Shown here one piece after another: positions 1-8,742 of a stretch of 64,000 nucleotides of DNA; position 1 is the first letter of the stretch; each line of letters opens with the position of its first letter. The translations under genes and the position numbers were made by a program. Source of the stretch: Mycolicibacter sp. MU0083 (GTDB lineage Bacteria; Actinomycetota; Actinomycetes; Mycobacteriales; Mycobacteriaceae); the NCBI RefSeq assembly GCF_963378075.1, contig NZ_OY726394.1, forward strand, positions 310,001 through 374,000, written 5' to 3'. Under the pieces are notes generated by a model that was not told the DNA's origin, searched no databases, and was given only the letters and a program-made list of their open reading frames with translations.

Positions 1-2
1 GG

Positions 3-683
3 GCCCGCTCGCACGGCTTCGACTTCGAACCGGCGTCCACCGAGATCCTGCACCGCTGGAAGCGCGGCGTGATGTCGACCGTCGGCGAGGTCCCGGTGCG
101 CAACGTGGTGCTCGGTCAGATCCGCGGCGAAGCGGTCTACATCTTCGACCTCGACGAAGTGGCCACCGTGATCGCGCTGCACCGCAAGGTCAGCACCAAC
201 GTCGTCGTCGACATCCGACTCAAGGGCCTCAAAGAGCCCCGCGAGAACGACATCTGGTTGCTCGGGGCGATCGGCCCGCGGATGGTGTACTCCACCAACC
301 TCGATGCCGCACGCCGGGCCTGCGACCGCCGGATGGTCACCTTCGCCCACACCGCCCCGGACTGCGCGGAGATCATGTGGAACGAGGCCAACTGGACCGT
401 CGTCAGCATGCCGATCACCAGCACCCGCGCCCAGTGGGACGAGGGTCTGCGCAGCGTCCGCCAGTTCAACGACCTGCTGCGGGTGCTGCCGCCGGCACCG
501 CGCCGCCAGCCCGAAGCCGCCGTATCGACCGGCCGGCGCAACAACGGCCAGCCCAGCCGCCCGCTGGGTTCGTCCGCGGCGGCCGCCGCCGAGGCGCCCG
601 CCGACGACAGCGAGGCCGAGCAGGCCGGGCACCCGGCCCCGGGCGGCCGCAACGGTCGGCAGACCGTGCACCATCAGCACTGA
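3..683 (+). CDS. Conserved mycobacterial protein, 5'-truncated (possible Rv0383c counterpart)
   Basis: The reading frame is open from the window edge, so the true start lies upstream; 226 residues are visible. The first 165 or so residues look like one folded domain with acidic and hydrophobic stretches ([24 protein letters not shown]). The last 60 are a low-complexity tail rich in Ala, Pro, Gly and Arg, probably disordered. No catalytic motif is recognised. Its place upstream of pyrE and the Rv0381c/Rv0380c-like genes suggests the counterpart of Rv0383c, annotated as a possible secreted protein; this is inferred from position only. Internal GTG/ATG codons at 69 and 72 are not the real start, because the frame upstream of them reads as plausible protein. 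Confidence 0.6.
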   Translation, partial: ARSHGFDFEPASTEILHRWKRGVMSTVGEVPVRNVVLGQIRGEAVYIFDLDEVATVIALHRKVSTNVVVDIRLKGLKEPRENDIWLLGAIGPRMVYSTNLDAARRACDRRMVTFAHTAPDCAEIMWNEANWTVVSMPITSTRAQWDEGLRSVRQFNDLLRVLPPAPRRQPEAAVSTGRRNNGQPSRPLGSSAAAAAEAPADDSEAEQAGHPAPGGRNGRQTVHHQH

Positions 684-706
684 CGGCCCTCGTTAGGCTG
701 TCCGTC

Positions 707-1483
707 ATGTCGCGTCCTGTCGCCGTGGTCACCGGGCCCACCTCCGGGCTGGGCGCCGGCTACGCCCGCCGCTACGCCGCCGACGGCTACGACCTGGTCC
801 TGGTCTCCCGCGATGTGCAGCGCCTGGAAGACCTCGCCGCCGAGTTGCGCGGCACCCACGGCGGGGATGTCGAGGTGCTGCCGGCCGATCTGGCCGACGC
901 GCAGGGCCGCGCGGCGGTGGCCGAACGGTTGAGCGCCGGTGTGCGGGTCCTGGTCAACAACGCCGGATTCGGCACCAGCGGCGAATTCTGGACCGCCGAC
1001 CCCGCGCTGCTGCAGTCCCAACTGGACGTCAACGTCACCGCGGTGATGCAACTGACCCGGGCCGCACTGCCGGCGATGATCGACGCGGGCGCGGGCACCG
1101 TGATCAACATCGCCAGCGTCGCCGGCCTGCTGTCCGGCCGCGGCTCCACCTACTCGGCGTCCAAGGCCTGGGTGGTGTCGTTCACCGAGGGGCTGGCCGG
1201 CGGGTTGCACGGCACCGGCGTCGGCATCCACGTGGTGTGCCCGGGCTACGTGCACACCGAATTCCACGAGCGCGCCGGTATCGACATGGGCACCCTGCCG
1301 TCGTTCCTGTGGATGGAGGTCGACGACGTGGTCGCGGCCAGCCTGGCCGACGTCGCCCGCGGCGAGGTGGTCAGCATCCCGGGTCTGCAGTACAAGGCAT
1401 TGGCGGGATTCAGCCGCCTGATTCCGCGCGGGCTGTCGCGGACGCTGACCAACACTTTCGGGAGGGGCCGTGGCCGCACTTAA
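707..1483 (+). CDS. SDR-family oxidoreductase
   Basis: A 258-residue classical short-chain dehydrogenase. The Rossmann glycine motif is [10 protein letters not shown] near residues 8-17, NNAG lies near residue 83, and the catalytic Ser is followed by YSASK near residues 149-153. The substrate is unknown. ATG 707 is chosen because it puts the nucleotide motif at the N-terminus as usual; the frame is open far upstream but that part is Arg/Pro-rich nonsense. The 3' end overlaps the GTG of pyrE by 14 bases, so the two are probably translationally coupled. It has no counterpart between Rv0382c and Rv0383c in M. tuberculosis as I recall that region. Confidence 0.85.
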   Translation: MSRPVAVVTGPTSGLGAGYARRYAADGYDLVLVSRDVQRLEDLAAELRGTHGGDVEVLPADLADAQGRAAVAERLSAGVRVLVNNAGFGTSGEFWTADPALLQSQLDVNVTAVMQLTRAALPAMIDAGAGTVINIASVAGLLSGRGSTYSASKAWVVSFTEGLAGGLHGTGVGIHVVCPGYVHTEFHERAGIDMGTLPSFLWMEVDDVVAASLADVARGEVVSIPGLQYKALAGFSRLIPRGLSRTLTNTFGRGRGRT

Positions 1484-2018
1484 CAACGACGACCGCAACG
1501 AACTGGCCGCGCTGGTGCGCGAACTGTCGGTGGTGCACGGCCGGGTCACGCTGTCGTCGGGAGCCGAAGCCGACTACTACGTCGACCTGCGTCGCTCCAC
1601 CCTGCATCACCGTGCCGCCGCGCTGATCGGCCGGCTGGTCCGCGAACTGACCGACGACTGGGACTACGCCGCGGTCGGCGGATTGACCCTGGGCGCGGAC
1701 CCGGTGGCGACCGCCGTCATGCACGCCCCGGGCCGCCCGATCGACGCGTTCGTGGTGCGTAAATCGGTGAAAACCCATGGCATGCAACGCCTGATCGAAG
1801 GCTTCGACGTTGCGGGCCAACAGGTTCTGGTGGTCGAGGACACCAGCACCACCGGTGGCTCGGCCCTGACCGCGGTGCGCGCGGTACGTGAGGCCGGCGG
1901 GCACGTCGTCGGGGTGGTCACCGTCGTCGACCGCGCCACCGGCGCCGCCGAAGCCATCGAAGCCGAAGGCGTGCCGTATCGCAGCGTGCTCGGATTGGCC
2001 GAGCTGGGCCTGGGCTGA
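1470..2018 (+). CDS. pyrE: Orotate phosphoribosyltransferase
   Basis: Joins orotate to PRPP to give OMP in pyrimidine biosynthesis, in the cytoplasm. The 182-aa length is normal. The PRPP-binding loop [15 protein letters not shown] (about residues 110-124) is intact, and upstream elements include [13 protein letters not shown] and VRKSVKTHG, the latter with the catalytic-loop lysines. The start is GTG at 1470, preceded by a strong GGAGGGG ribosome site (1461-1467) that lies inside the end of the SDR gene. The lipoprotein gene follows after 8 bases. Confidence 0.93.
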   Translation: MAALNNDDRNELAALVRELSVVHGRVTLSSGAEADYYVDLRRSTLHHRAAALIGRLVRELTDDWDYAAVGGLTLGADPVATAVMHAPGRPIDAFVVRKSVKTHGMQRLIEGFDVAGQQVLVVEDTSTTGGSALTAVRAVREAGGHVVGVVTVVDRATGAAEAIEAEGVPYRSVLGLAELGLG

Positions 2019-2026
2019 GCCGAGTA

Positions 2027-2932
2027 GTGCGGAGACTGATCGCAGTACTCGCGGCGCTGATATTGGCCTGTGTCGCGGGCTGCTCGGGTTCTTCTCGACC
2101 CACCGGCCCGTACGGTGCCCAGAGCGCCCCGATGGATTCGGCGCAGTCCGTACTGGGCTGGGAGATCACGCTGTCCAACCTGCGCTGGGAAGTCGACCAC
2201 ATCCTGATCGACGTCCAGGCCCAGGTTTCCGACCCCGCCGATGGCGTGGCCCCGCACGCCGCCGCCGGTGATCTGCGATTCGGGGTCTACGGCACCCCCG
2301 CACGACCGGTGGAGGCCACCGGCCTGGGCAGCTGTAAACGGTTGGGGGAGTTGGTGCCACGGCCGCTGTCGGCCACCGAACCCGACCGGCTGGCCGGGAC
2401 CGTGTGCATCGGCCCGCTCAAGGAACGCAGCGCGGTGCGCGGCATCTACCTCTACTCGCCCGCCGACCGGATCAAGGACACCACGGTGGCCTACGCGGCG
2501 GCGTTCCCGGTGGGTGTGGCACCGGTCAACCCCGGCGACACCGGCCTGCTGCTCACCACCCAGGGCGTGGCGGCCTACCGGGCCGACGGCGTACCGATGG
2601 CCCCGGCCGCGCTCGGCGACCCGAAGGCCTTCACCGGGACCGGCTACATGGTGCTGAGCCTGGCCGCCGACGCCGTCGCCGCGCAGTACCGCGACGACGC
2701 CGAAGCCCGCGGCGGGCCGCTCATGCTGATCGCCGGGCCCGCGACGCCGATGCCCGGACTGGGGGCGGACTGCCAGGCGTTCGGATCCTCGGTGCTGATC
2801 CTGCCGGAGGCGTCGCTGAACGCCGTGCACATCCCGACCTCGCTGTGTACGCACGGCGAGATCAACGCCGCGCTGCTCTACGCCTCGGTGTCGGTGGTGG
2901 GCACCCATGCCGCGGTGTGGACCACCTCGTGA
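2027..2932 (+). CDS. Putative lipoprotein (Rv0381c-like)
   Basis: A 301-aa protein starting at GTG 2027. The N-terminus is a lipoprotein signal: MRRL, a hydrophobic core and lipobox VAGC with Cys19. Lipidation and anchoring at the outer face of the cytoplasmic membrane are therefore expected. The mature part is soluble-looking and has no motif I recognise. Length and position between pyrE and the TrmH gene match the uncharacterised Rv0381c (302 aa). Its TGA overlaps the next start (GTGA at 2929-2932). Confidence 0.8.
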   Translation: MRRLIAVLAALILACVAGCSGSSRPTGPYGAQSAPMDSAQSVLGWEITLSNLRWEVDHILIDVQAQVSDPADGVAPHAAAGDLRFGVYGTPARPVEATGLGSCKRLGELVPRPLSATEPDRLAGTVCIGPLKERSAVRGIYLYSPADRIKDTTVAYAAAFPVGVAPVNPGDTGLLLTTQGVAAYRADGVPMAPAALGDPKAFTGTGYMVLSLAADAVAAQYRDDAEARGGPLMLIAGPATPMPGLGADCQAFGSSVLILPEASLNAVHIPTSLCTHGEINAALLYASVSVVGTHAAVWTTS

Positions 2933-3585
2933 ACGCGCCCCCCGACGCTGCCGGCCCCACCGAGTGGTTCCCGCCGGCCAACGGCGTCGGGCCGTGGCCG
3001 GGCGAACCGCCGACCGATCCCCGCTACGACCCGGACCTGCTGCGCGACGGCGACGCCCGCAACGTCGTCGACGCCTACCGGTACTGGACCCGCGAGGCGA
3101 TCGTCGCCGACATCGACCGCCGGCGGCACCGGTTGCACATCGCGATCGAGAACTTCGGGCACGACGCCAACATCGGCTCGGTGGTGCGCACCGCCAACGC
3201 GTTCGCCGTACACACCGTGCACATCGTGGGGCGGCGGCGCTGGAACCGGCGCGGCGCCATGGTCACCGACCGCTACCAGCACCTGGTGCATCACGAAACC
3301 GCCACGGAACTCCTGGAATTCGCCGCGCAGCACGGGTTGACGGTGGTCGCGGTGGACAACGTGGCCGGCGCGTCCCGGCTCGAGGAGACCGCGTTGCCGG
3401 CCGACTGCCTGCTGGTGCTGGGCAGTGAAGGCCTGGGCATCAGCGAACAGGCCCGCGCCGGAGCCGACCTGACGGTGTCCATCGCCCAGTTCGGTTCCAC
3501 CCGCAGCATCAACGTCGGGGTGGCCGCCGGAATCGTCATGCACGCCTGGATCACTCGGCACGCGGACCTGCGGGACGCGTGGTGA
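2929..3585 (+). CDS. TrmH/SpoU-family RNA 2'-O-methyltransferase (Rv0380c-like)
   Basis: A 218-aa SPOUT-class methyltransferase, expected to 2'-O-methylate a tRNA or rRNA ribose using SAM. All three family motifs are present: motif 1 ENFGHDANIGSVVRTANAF (the Asn and Arg are catalytic), motif 2 LVLGSEGLGIS and motif 3 RSINVGVAAGIVMH, which form the C-terminal trefoil knot. The start GTG 2929 overlaps the stop of the lipoprotein gene, so coupling is likely. The RNA target cannot be told from sequence. Confidence 0.88.
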   Translation: MNAPPDAAGPTEWFPPANGVGPWPGEPPTDPRYDPDLLRDGDARNVVDAYRYWTREAIVADIDRRRHRLHIAIENFGHDANIGSVVRTANAFAVHTVHIVGRRRWNRRGAMVTDRYQHLVHHETATELLEFAAQHGLTVVAVDNVAGASRLEETALPADCLLVLGSEGLGISEQARAGADLTVSIAQFGSTRSINVGVAAGIVMHAWITRHADLRDAW

Positions 3586-3592
3586 CCGGGCC

Positions 3593-4813
3593 GTGGCCGG
3601 CAGTACGTTCCGCTCGCTGAGGGTCTACAACTTCCGGCTCTGGTGGTTCGGGGCGCTGGTCTCCAGCGTCGGCGTCTGGATGCAGCGCACCGCCCAGGAC
3701 TGGCTGGTGCTGACCGACCTCACCGAACACAGCGGGACCGCCGTCGGCGTCGTCATGGGACTGCAGTTCGGTCCCCAGCTCCTGCTGTTGCCCTGGACCG
3801 GCTACGCCGCAGACCGTTTCGACCGGCGCCGGCTGCTGATGGTCACCCAGGCGGCCTCGGGCGTGCTGGCACTGATCCTCGGGTTGTTGACGGTGAGCGG
3901 ACACGTGCAGCTGTGGCACGTCTACCTGCTGGCGTTGCTGTCCGGCTGTGTCAGTGCCGTGGACATGCCCGCCCGCCAGACGTTCGTCTCCGATCTGGTC
4001 GGCGACGACGACCTGTCCAATGCGGTGGCGCTGAACTCCGCATCGATGAACGCCGCGAGGATGATCGGCCCGGCCGTCGCCGGCGTGCTGATCGCGGCGG
4101 TCGGAACGGGGTGGGCGTTCCTGATCAACGCGGCATCCTTCGCCGCGGTGCTGGCCTCGCTCGGGTTTCTGCGGGTGGCGCAGCTGCATCCCAACGCCCG
4201 CGCCGGCCCGGCCCGCGGCAACCTGGCCGAGGGACTGCGCTACGTGCGGGGCCGACCCGACCTGATGGTCATGCTCTGGATGGTGCTGCTGATCGGCACC
4301 TTCGGGCTCAACTTCCCGATCTTCATCTCCACCATGTCGGTCTCGGTCTTTCACGGCGGGTCCGACCAGTACGGGGTGCTGTCCTCGGTGATGGCGGTCG
4401 GGACGCTGACCGGGGCGCTGCTGGCCGCGGGATGGGAGCGGCCGAGCCTGCGGTTGCTGCCGATCAGCGCCGCCGGGCTGGGCGCCGGTTTCGTGGTGGC
4501 CGCGCTGGCCCCCAACACCTGGGTGTTCGGCGCCGGCCTGGTGGTGATCGGGGTGGCCACCCTGACCTTCACCAATGCGACCAGCAGCCTGATGCAGCTG
4601 ACCACCGAACCGGTGATGCGCGGCCGGGTGATGGCGTTGCGGCTGGCGCTGGTGGTGGGCACCACGCCGATCGGGGCGCCGCTGGTCGGCTGGATCGCCG
4701 ACGCGCTGAGCCCGCGGTGGGCGCTGGGTGTCGGGGCGCTGTCCGGGTTCGCCGCGGCAGCCGTGGCGCTGGCCTACCTGATGCGGCACCGGCGCCGGTC
4801 GGCTTCGCGGTAG
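3593..4813 (+). CDS. MFS transporter (DHA3/EntS-like exporter)
   Basis: A 406-aa integral membrane protein with about 12 hydrophobic segments. The MFS loop 2-3 signature appears as GYAADRFDRRRLL, and N-terminal RVYNFRLWWFG with VWMQRTAQDWLV is typical of the DHA3 exporters that include EntS-like siderophore and drug pumps. Its GTG start lies 7 bases after the TrmH stop, and it is the last gene of the packed run from 707. The substrate is unknown. Confidence 0.85.
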   Translation: MAGSTFRSLRVYNFRLWWFGALVSSVGVWMQRTAQDWLVLTDLTEHSGTAVGVVMGLQFGPQLLLLPWTGYAADRFDRRRLLMVTQAASGVLALILGLLTVSGHVQLWHVYLLALLSGCVSAVDMPARQTFVSDLVGDDDLSNAVALNSASMNAARMIGPAVAGVLIAAVGTGWAFLINAASFAAVLASLGFLRVAQLHPNARAGPARGNLAEGLRYVRGRPDLMVMLWMVLLIGTFGLNFPIFISTMSVSVFHGGSDQYGVLSSVMAVGTLTGALLAAGWERPSLRLLPISAAGLGAGFVVAALAPNTWVFGAGLVVIGVATLTFTNATSSLMQLTTEPVMRGRVMALRLALVVGTTPIGAPLVGWIADALSPRWALGVGALSGFAAAAVALAYLMRHRRRSASR

Positions 4814-4853
4814 TCGTGGGATGCCGCGGCCCGATGCGGCAGGATCGGACGGT

Positions 4854-5981
4854 ATGGACCTCCTCTGGGCAAACCGAGCCGAAAGTGCCGAGGCCGCCGT
4901 CACCGCCAGGCACCTCAAGCCGCTGTGGCACCTGCCGGGCACCCAGCTGGGCGTGGTGGCCTGGCCGCCGATCCGGCGTGCCCCGCACTGGCACTACTGG
5001 TGGCAGGCGCACCTGCTGGACTGCCTGGTCGACGCCCAACTGCGGGACCCGCAACCCGAACGGGCGACCCGCATCAAACGGCAGATCCGCACCCACCGGC
5101 TCCGCAACGTCGGCCGCTGGACCAACGCCTACTACGACGACATGGCCTGGCTGGCGTTGGGGATCCAGCGCGCCTGCCGGGTCACCGGGATCGACCGGCA
5201 CCGCGCCCTGAGAACCCTGACCGCCCAGCTCACCGACTCCTGGATGCACGAGGCCGGCGGCGGCATCCCCTGGCGCAAAGACGAACAGTTCACCGAGCCC
5301 TTCTTCAACGCCCCCGCCAACGGCCCGGCCGGGATCTTCCTGGCCCGCGAACCCGCCTGGCTGCCGCGCGCCCAGGCGATGGGCGACTGGATCGACGACA
5401 CGCTGATCGACCCGGAGACCCACCTGGTGTTCGACGGCATCCGCGGCGGTTCGCTGGTGCGCGCCGAATACACCTACTGCCAGGGCGTGGTGCTGGGACT
5501 GGAGACCGAACTGGCGGCACGCACCGGCGTGCAGGACCGCCCGCGTCACGCCCACCGGGTACACCGGCTGGTGGCCGCGGTGGCCGAGCAGATGGCCCCC
5601 GGCGGGGTGCTCAAGGGCGCCGGCGGCGGGGATGGCGGGCTGTTCGCCGGGATCACCGCCCGCTACCTGGCGCTGGTCGCCACCGACCTGCCCGGGGAGT
5701 CCACCGCCGACGTGCAGGCCCGCGAGACCGCGGCCAAGCTGGTGTTGACGTCGGCGAAGTCCGCGTGGGACTACCGGCAGTCGGTCGACGGCCTACCGCT
5801 GTTCGGGCCGAACTGGGATCAGACCGCGCAACTGCCGCACGCCGACAGCGGTACGGCGCAGTTCATCGGTGGCGCGGTCAGCGAATCGGAGATCCCCGAA
5901 CGCGACCTGTCGGTGCAGTTGAGCGGATGGATGCTGATGGAGGCCGCGCACGCCGTCGCCGCCGCCCAGACCGCCTGCTGA
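4854..5981 (+). CDS. Glycoside hydrolase family 76-like protein (Rv0365c homologue)
   Basis: 375 aa from ATG 4854; an in-frame ATG at 4821 is possible but lacks a good ribosome site. It resembles the alpha-1,6-mannanase family GH76, an (alpha/alpha)6 barrel whose adjacent aspartates are catalytic. The pair is visible in NAYYDDMAWLALG (about residues 94-106). Aromatic and Trp-rich patches (HWHYWWQAH, GGGIPWRKDEQF) suit a carbohydrate cleft. There is no signal peptide, so action on cytoplasmic mannan intermediates is possible. Convergent with dedA, as Rv0365c is with Rv0364. Confidence 0.8.
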   Translation: MDLLWANRAESAEAAVTARHLKPLWHLPGTQLGVVAWPPIRRAPHWHYWWQAHLLDCLVDAQLRDPQPERATRIKRQIRTHRLRNVGRWTNAYYDDMAWLALGIQRACRVTGIDRHRALRTLTAQLTDSWMHEAGGGIPWRKDEQFTEPFFNAPANGPAGIFLAREPAWLPRAQAMGDWIDDTLIDPETHLVFDGIRGGSLVRAEYTYCQGVVLGLETELAARTGVQDRPRHAHRVHRLVAAVAEQMAPGGVLKGAGGGDGGLFAGITARYLALVATDLPGESTADVQARETAAKLVLTSAKSAWDYRQSVDGLPLFGPNWDQTAQLPHADSGTAQFIGGAVSESEIPERDLSVQLSGWMLMEAAHAVAAAQTAC

Positions 5982-6019
5982 TCTCTGCGCCCCGTTGAGA
6001 CTGCGCTCTCCGGCGGGGT

Positions 6020-6709
6020 CTACTCGGAGTTCTGCGCCGTGAGTGCCGCGTCGACGTCGGCCGGGGGAGTGCGGCGACGCGCCAGGAAGGCCTTGCCCGC
6101 CGAGTAGAACGCCGGCAGCAGCGACACGAACAGAATCCCGAGGATGATCAGTTCCAGGTGGTCGGTGATACCGGGCACCTTGGTGCCCAGCAGATACCCC
6201 GTCAACGTCATCCCGGCACCCCACAGGATGCCGCCGACGATGTCGAACGCCAGGTAGACCGGGTAGCGCATGTAGGAGACCCCGGCGATCGCCGGGACGA
6301 AGGTCCGCGCGAACGGCACGAAGCGGGCCAGGATGATCGCCGCCGGCCCGTACTTCTCGAAGAACGCGTGCGAATCGGTCACATAGTGCTTCTTGAAGAA
6401 GCGGGAGTCTTCCTTCTTGAACAGCGCCGGCCCCAGCCGGCGGCCGATGAAGTAGCCGGTCTGGTCGCCCAGCACCGCCACCACGGCCACCGCCGGCGCC
6501 AGCACCCAGATGTCGGGGTTGCCGGCGGCGGCCAGCAGCCCGCCGGTGACCAACAGGGATTCCCCGGGCAGCAGCGGAAACAGCAGACCCGTTTCGATGA
6601 AGACGATCACCAGAATGGCCGGCAGTACCGCGTGCTCGAATACGCCGCCCTGCCCGATCCAGTACATCGGGTCCAAGATGTGGGGCATCGCCGCCACCGT
6701 CATGCTCAT
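6020..6709 (-). CDS. DedA-family membrane protein (Rv0364 homologue)
   Basis: 229 aa from ATG 6709, close to the 227 aa of Rv0364. The DedA/SNARE-associated domain shows ETGLLFPLLPGES, a polar GDQTGYFIGRRLGP segment, the FARFVP and R-containing re-entrant motifs, and 4-5 hydrophobic helices. DedA proteins act in membrane homeostasis, several as lipid scramblases or flippases. Longer starts (6808) would add a non-hydrophobic Pro/Cys-rich stretch overlapping the fba promoter region and are rejected. Divergent from fba. Confidence 0.88.
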   Translation of the reverse strand: MSMTVAAMPHILDPMYWIGQGGVFEHAVLPAILVIVFIETGLLFPLLPGESLLVTGGLLAAAGNPDIWVLAPAVAVVAVLGDQTGYFIGRRLGPALFKKEDSRFFKKHYVTDSHAFFEKYGPAAIILARFVPFARTFVPAIAGVSYMRYPVYLAFDIVGGILWGAGMTLTGYLLGTKVPGITDHLELIILGILFVSLLPAFYSAGKAFLARRRTPPADVDAALTAQNSE

Positions 6710-6794
6710 GAGGCCCCAACATACCGGTGTCGTGGGCAAATAACCGTTGGGGATACTGGGAGGACACAGTCTGCACCCAGGAGGAGAGAGTTCC

Positions 6795-7829
6795 ATGCCC
6801 ATCGCCACCCCCGAGGTCTACGCCGAGATGCTGGGCCGCGCCAAGGAGAACTCCTACGCATTCCCGGCGATCAACTGCACGTCGTCGGAGACCATCAACG
6901 CCGCGATCAAGGGTTTCGCCGACGCCGGCAGTGACGGCATCATCCAGTTCTCCACCGGCGGCGCGGAATTCGGCTCCGGCCTGGGTGTCAAGGACATGGT
7001 CACCGGTGCGGTGGCGCTGGCCGAGTTCGCCCACGTGATCGCCGCCAAGTACTCGATCAACGTCGCGCTGCACACCGACCACTGCCCCAAGGACAAACTG
7101 GACGGCTTCGTGCGCCCGCTGCTGGCGATCTCCGCGGACCGGGTCAAGGCCGGCCAGAACCCGCTGTTCCAGTCGCACATGTGGGACGGCTCGGCGGTGC
7201 CGATCGACGAGAACCTGTCGATCGCCCAGGAGCTGCTGGCCGCCTCGGTGGCCGCCAAGATCATCCTCGAGGTGGAGATCGGCGTCGTCGGCGGTGAAGA
7301 GGACGGCGTGGAAGCCGAGATCAACGAGAAGCTCTACACCACCCCGGAAGACTTCGAGAAGACCGTCGCCGCCCTGGGTGCCGGGGACAAGGGCCAGTAC
7401 CTGCTGGCCGCCACCTTCGGCAACGTGCACGGCGTCTACAAGCCGGGCAACGTGGTGCTGCGCCCCGACATCCTGGCCGAGGGACAGAAGGTCGCGTCGG
7501 CCAAGCTGGGCCTGGCCGAGGGTTCCAAGCCGTTCGACTTCGTCTTCCACGGCGGCTCGGGCTCGCTGAAGTCCGAGATCGAGGAGGCGCTGCGCTACGG
7601 GGTGGTGAAGATGAACGTCGACACCGACACCCAGTACGCGTTCACCCGCCCGGTCGCCGGCCACATGTTCAGCAACTACGACGGCGTGCTCAAGGTCGAC
7701 GGCGAGGTCGGCAACAAGAAGACCTACGACCCGCGCAGCTACCTCAAGAAGGCCGAGGCGTCGATGACCGAGCGGGTCATCGAGGCGTGCAACGACCTGC
7801 ACAGTGCGGGCAAGAGCCTGGCGCTCTGA
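6795..7829 (+). CDS. fba: Class II fructose-bisphosphate aldolase
   Basis: 344 aa, the same length as M. tuberculosis Fba (Rv0363c). Cleaves fructose-1,6-bisphosphate to DHAP and glyceraldehyde-3-phosphate, and runs the reverse in gluconeogenesis. Class II Zn2+-binding and catalytic segments are intact: LHTDHCPKD, LEVEIGVVGGEEDG, TFGNVHGVY and FHGGSGS. ATG 6795 follows an AGGAGAGAG ribosome site at 6780-6788. Monocistronic-looking, with a clear hairpin just after the stop. Confidence 0.96.
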   Translation: MPIATPEVYAEMLGRAKENSYAFPAINCTSSETINAAIKGFADAGSDGIIQFSTGGAEFGSGLGVKDMVTGAVALAEFAHVIAAKYSINVALHTDHCPKDKLDGFVRPLLAISADRVKAGQNPLFQSHMWDGSAVPIDENLSIAQELLAASVAAKIILEVEIGVVGGEEDGVEAEINEKLYTTPEDFEKTVAALGAGDKGQYLLAATFGNVHGVYKPGNVVLRPDILAEGQKVASAKLGLAEGSKPFDFVFHGGSGSLKSEIEEALRYGVVKMNVDTDTQYAFTRPVAGHMFSNYDGVLKVDGEVGNKKTYDPRSYLKKAEASMTERVIEACNDLHSAGKSLAL

Positions 7830-7842
7830 CCGAAACCACCGA

Positions 7843-7873
7843 CGGACAGCCCTCGCATCGCGGGGGCTGTCCG
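7843..7873 (+). terminator. Hairpin terminator between fba and the Rv0361-like gene
   Basis: A perfect 10-bp stem, CGGACAGCCC (7843-7852) and GGGCTGTCCG (7864-7873), with an 11-base loop, lies between convergent genes. It is followed by CGTTT rather than a long U-run, as is common in mycobacteria. It could serve both strands. Confidence 0.75.
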
Positions 7874-7877
7874 CGTT

Positions 7878-8645
7878 TCAGCCGCCGTGGGACTGGCAGA
7901 TCTTCCACTGGTTGTCGCGGAACTGCAGGTCGATGCTGCGGGTCGAGCGGACCCGCGGTTCGTAGGCCATGAACGCGGTGACGTTGGCCTCGGCGTGGCC
8001 GTCGTTGACCACGACCTCGTCGATGCTGGCGACCACCGGATACTGCTTGGCCTCCGAGATCCGTCGGTAGGTGTCGTCCCAGACCTTCTGGTCGTAGTTG
8101 ACGTAGCGGTCGCGGAAGTCCCCGCAGGTGAGGCTGCGCAACGTGGCCAGGTCACCCTTCTGGGTGGCGAGGTCGAAGTTCGCGATGGTGTCGCGGACGT
8201 GCTCCTCCTGGGAGGCGGCCTCCCGGGTATCGCGGGTCAGCCACAAGGTGGCCAGCACCGCGATGGTCGCCAGTGCCAGGACGATCAGGACGATCGCCAT
8301 CACCCAACCCCAGCGGCGGGACTCCCGGATCGGCGCCGGGCCGCCGCTGCGGGCCGGAATCTGTTGTGGGATCGCCTTTCCCGAGTCGTCGCCCGACGTG
8401 GTGATCAGTTCGGTGTTCTGGTCGCCCACCGTCGGGATGACCACCGTCTGACCGGCGTCGAATCCCGGCGCGGTGAACCGGCGTTCCGGGGACCCGTCGG
8501 CGCCGGGTTCGTCGGCGGGGACGTCGGTGGTGATCACCTCGGTGACCGCTTCGGTGTCGGCCGTCTCGGCGGCGTCGGAAATCGCGGTGGTCGAGGTGTC
8601 TTCTTCGGTCGGCTCGGTGCTGTCAGGTTCCGGTGGGTTCGTCAT
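7878..8645 (-). CDS. Single-pass membrane protein (Rv0361-like)
   Basis: 255 aa from ATG 8645. The N-terminal 100 residues are Thr/Glu/Asp-rich and look disordered. One transmembrane helix follows (WVMAIVLIVLALATIAVLAT, about residues 113-132). An extracytoplasmic domain of some 120 residues ends in QWKICQSHGG and resembles the mycobacterial DUF4878-like/Mce-associated fold with its Cys pair. Function is unknown. In M. tuberculosis Rv0361 also sits next to the aldolase. Confidence 0.78.
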   Translation of the reverse strand: MTNPPEPDSTEPTEEDTSTTAISDAAETADTEAVTEVITTDVPADEPGADGSPERRFTAPGFDAGQTVVIPTVGDQNTELITTSGDDSGKAIPQQIPARSGGPAPIRESRRWGWVMAIVLIVLALATIAVLATLWLTRDTREAASQEEHVRDTIANFDLATQKGDLATLRSLTCGDFRDRYVNYDQKVWDDTYRRISEAKQYPVVASIDEVVVNDGHAEANVTAFMAYEPRVRSTRSIDLQFRDNQWKICQSHGG

Positions 8646-8742
8646 GAGCGGCTATTCCTCCGGCTGGTTGGATCGGCTGACGCTAATGGGCAGCTTACTG
8701 ACCGAACCTGGCGGTTCCCGTCAGCGCGTGCCGGGTAGGGCC

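Noticed and set aside
6747..6794. Earlier start of fba at 6747
   Set aside because: It would add 16 residues and hide the AGGAGAGAG ribosome site inside the gene; from 6795 the protein is exactly 344 aa as in M. tuberculosis.
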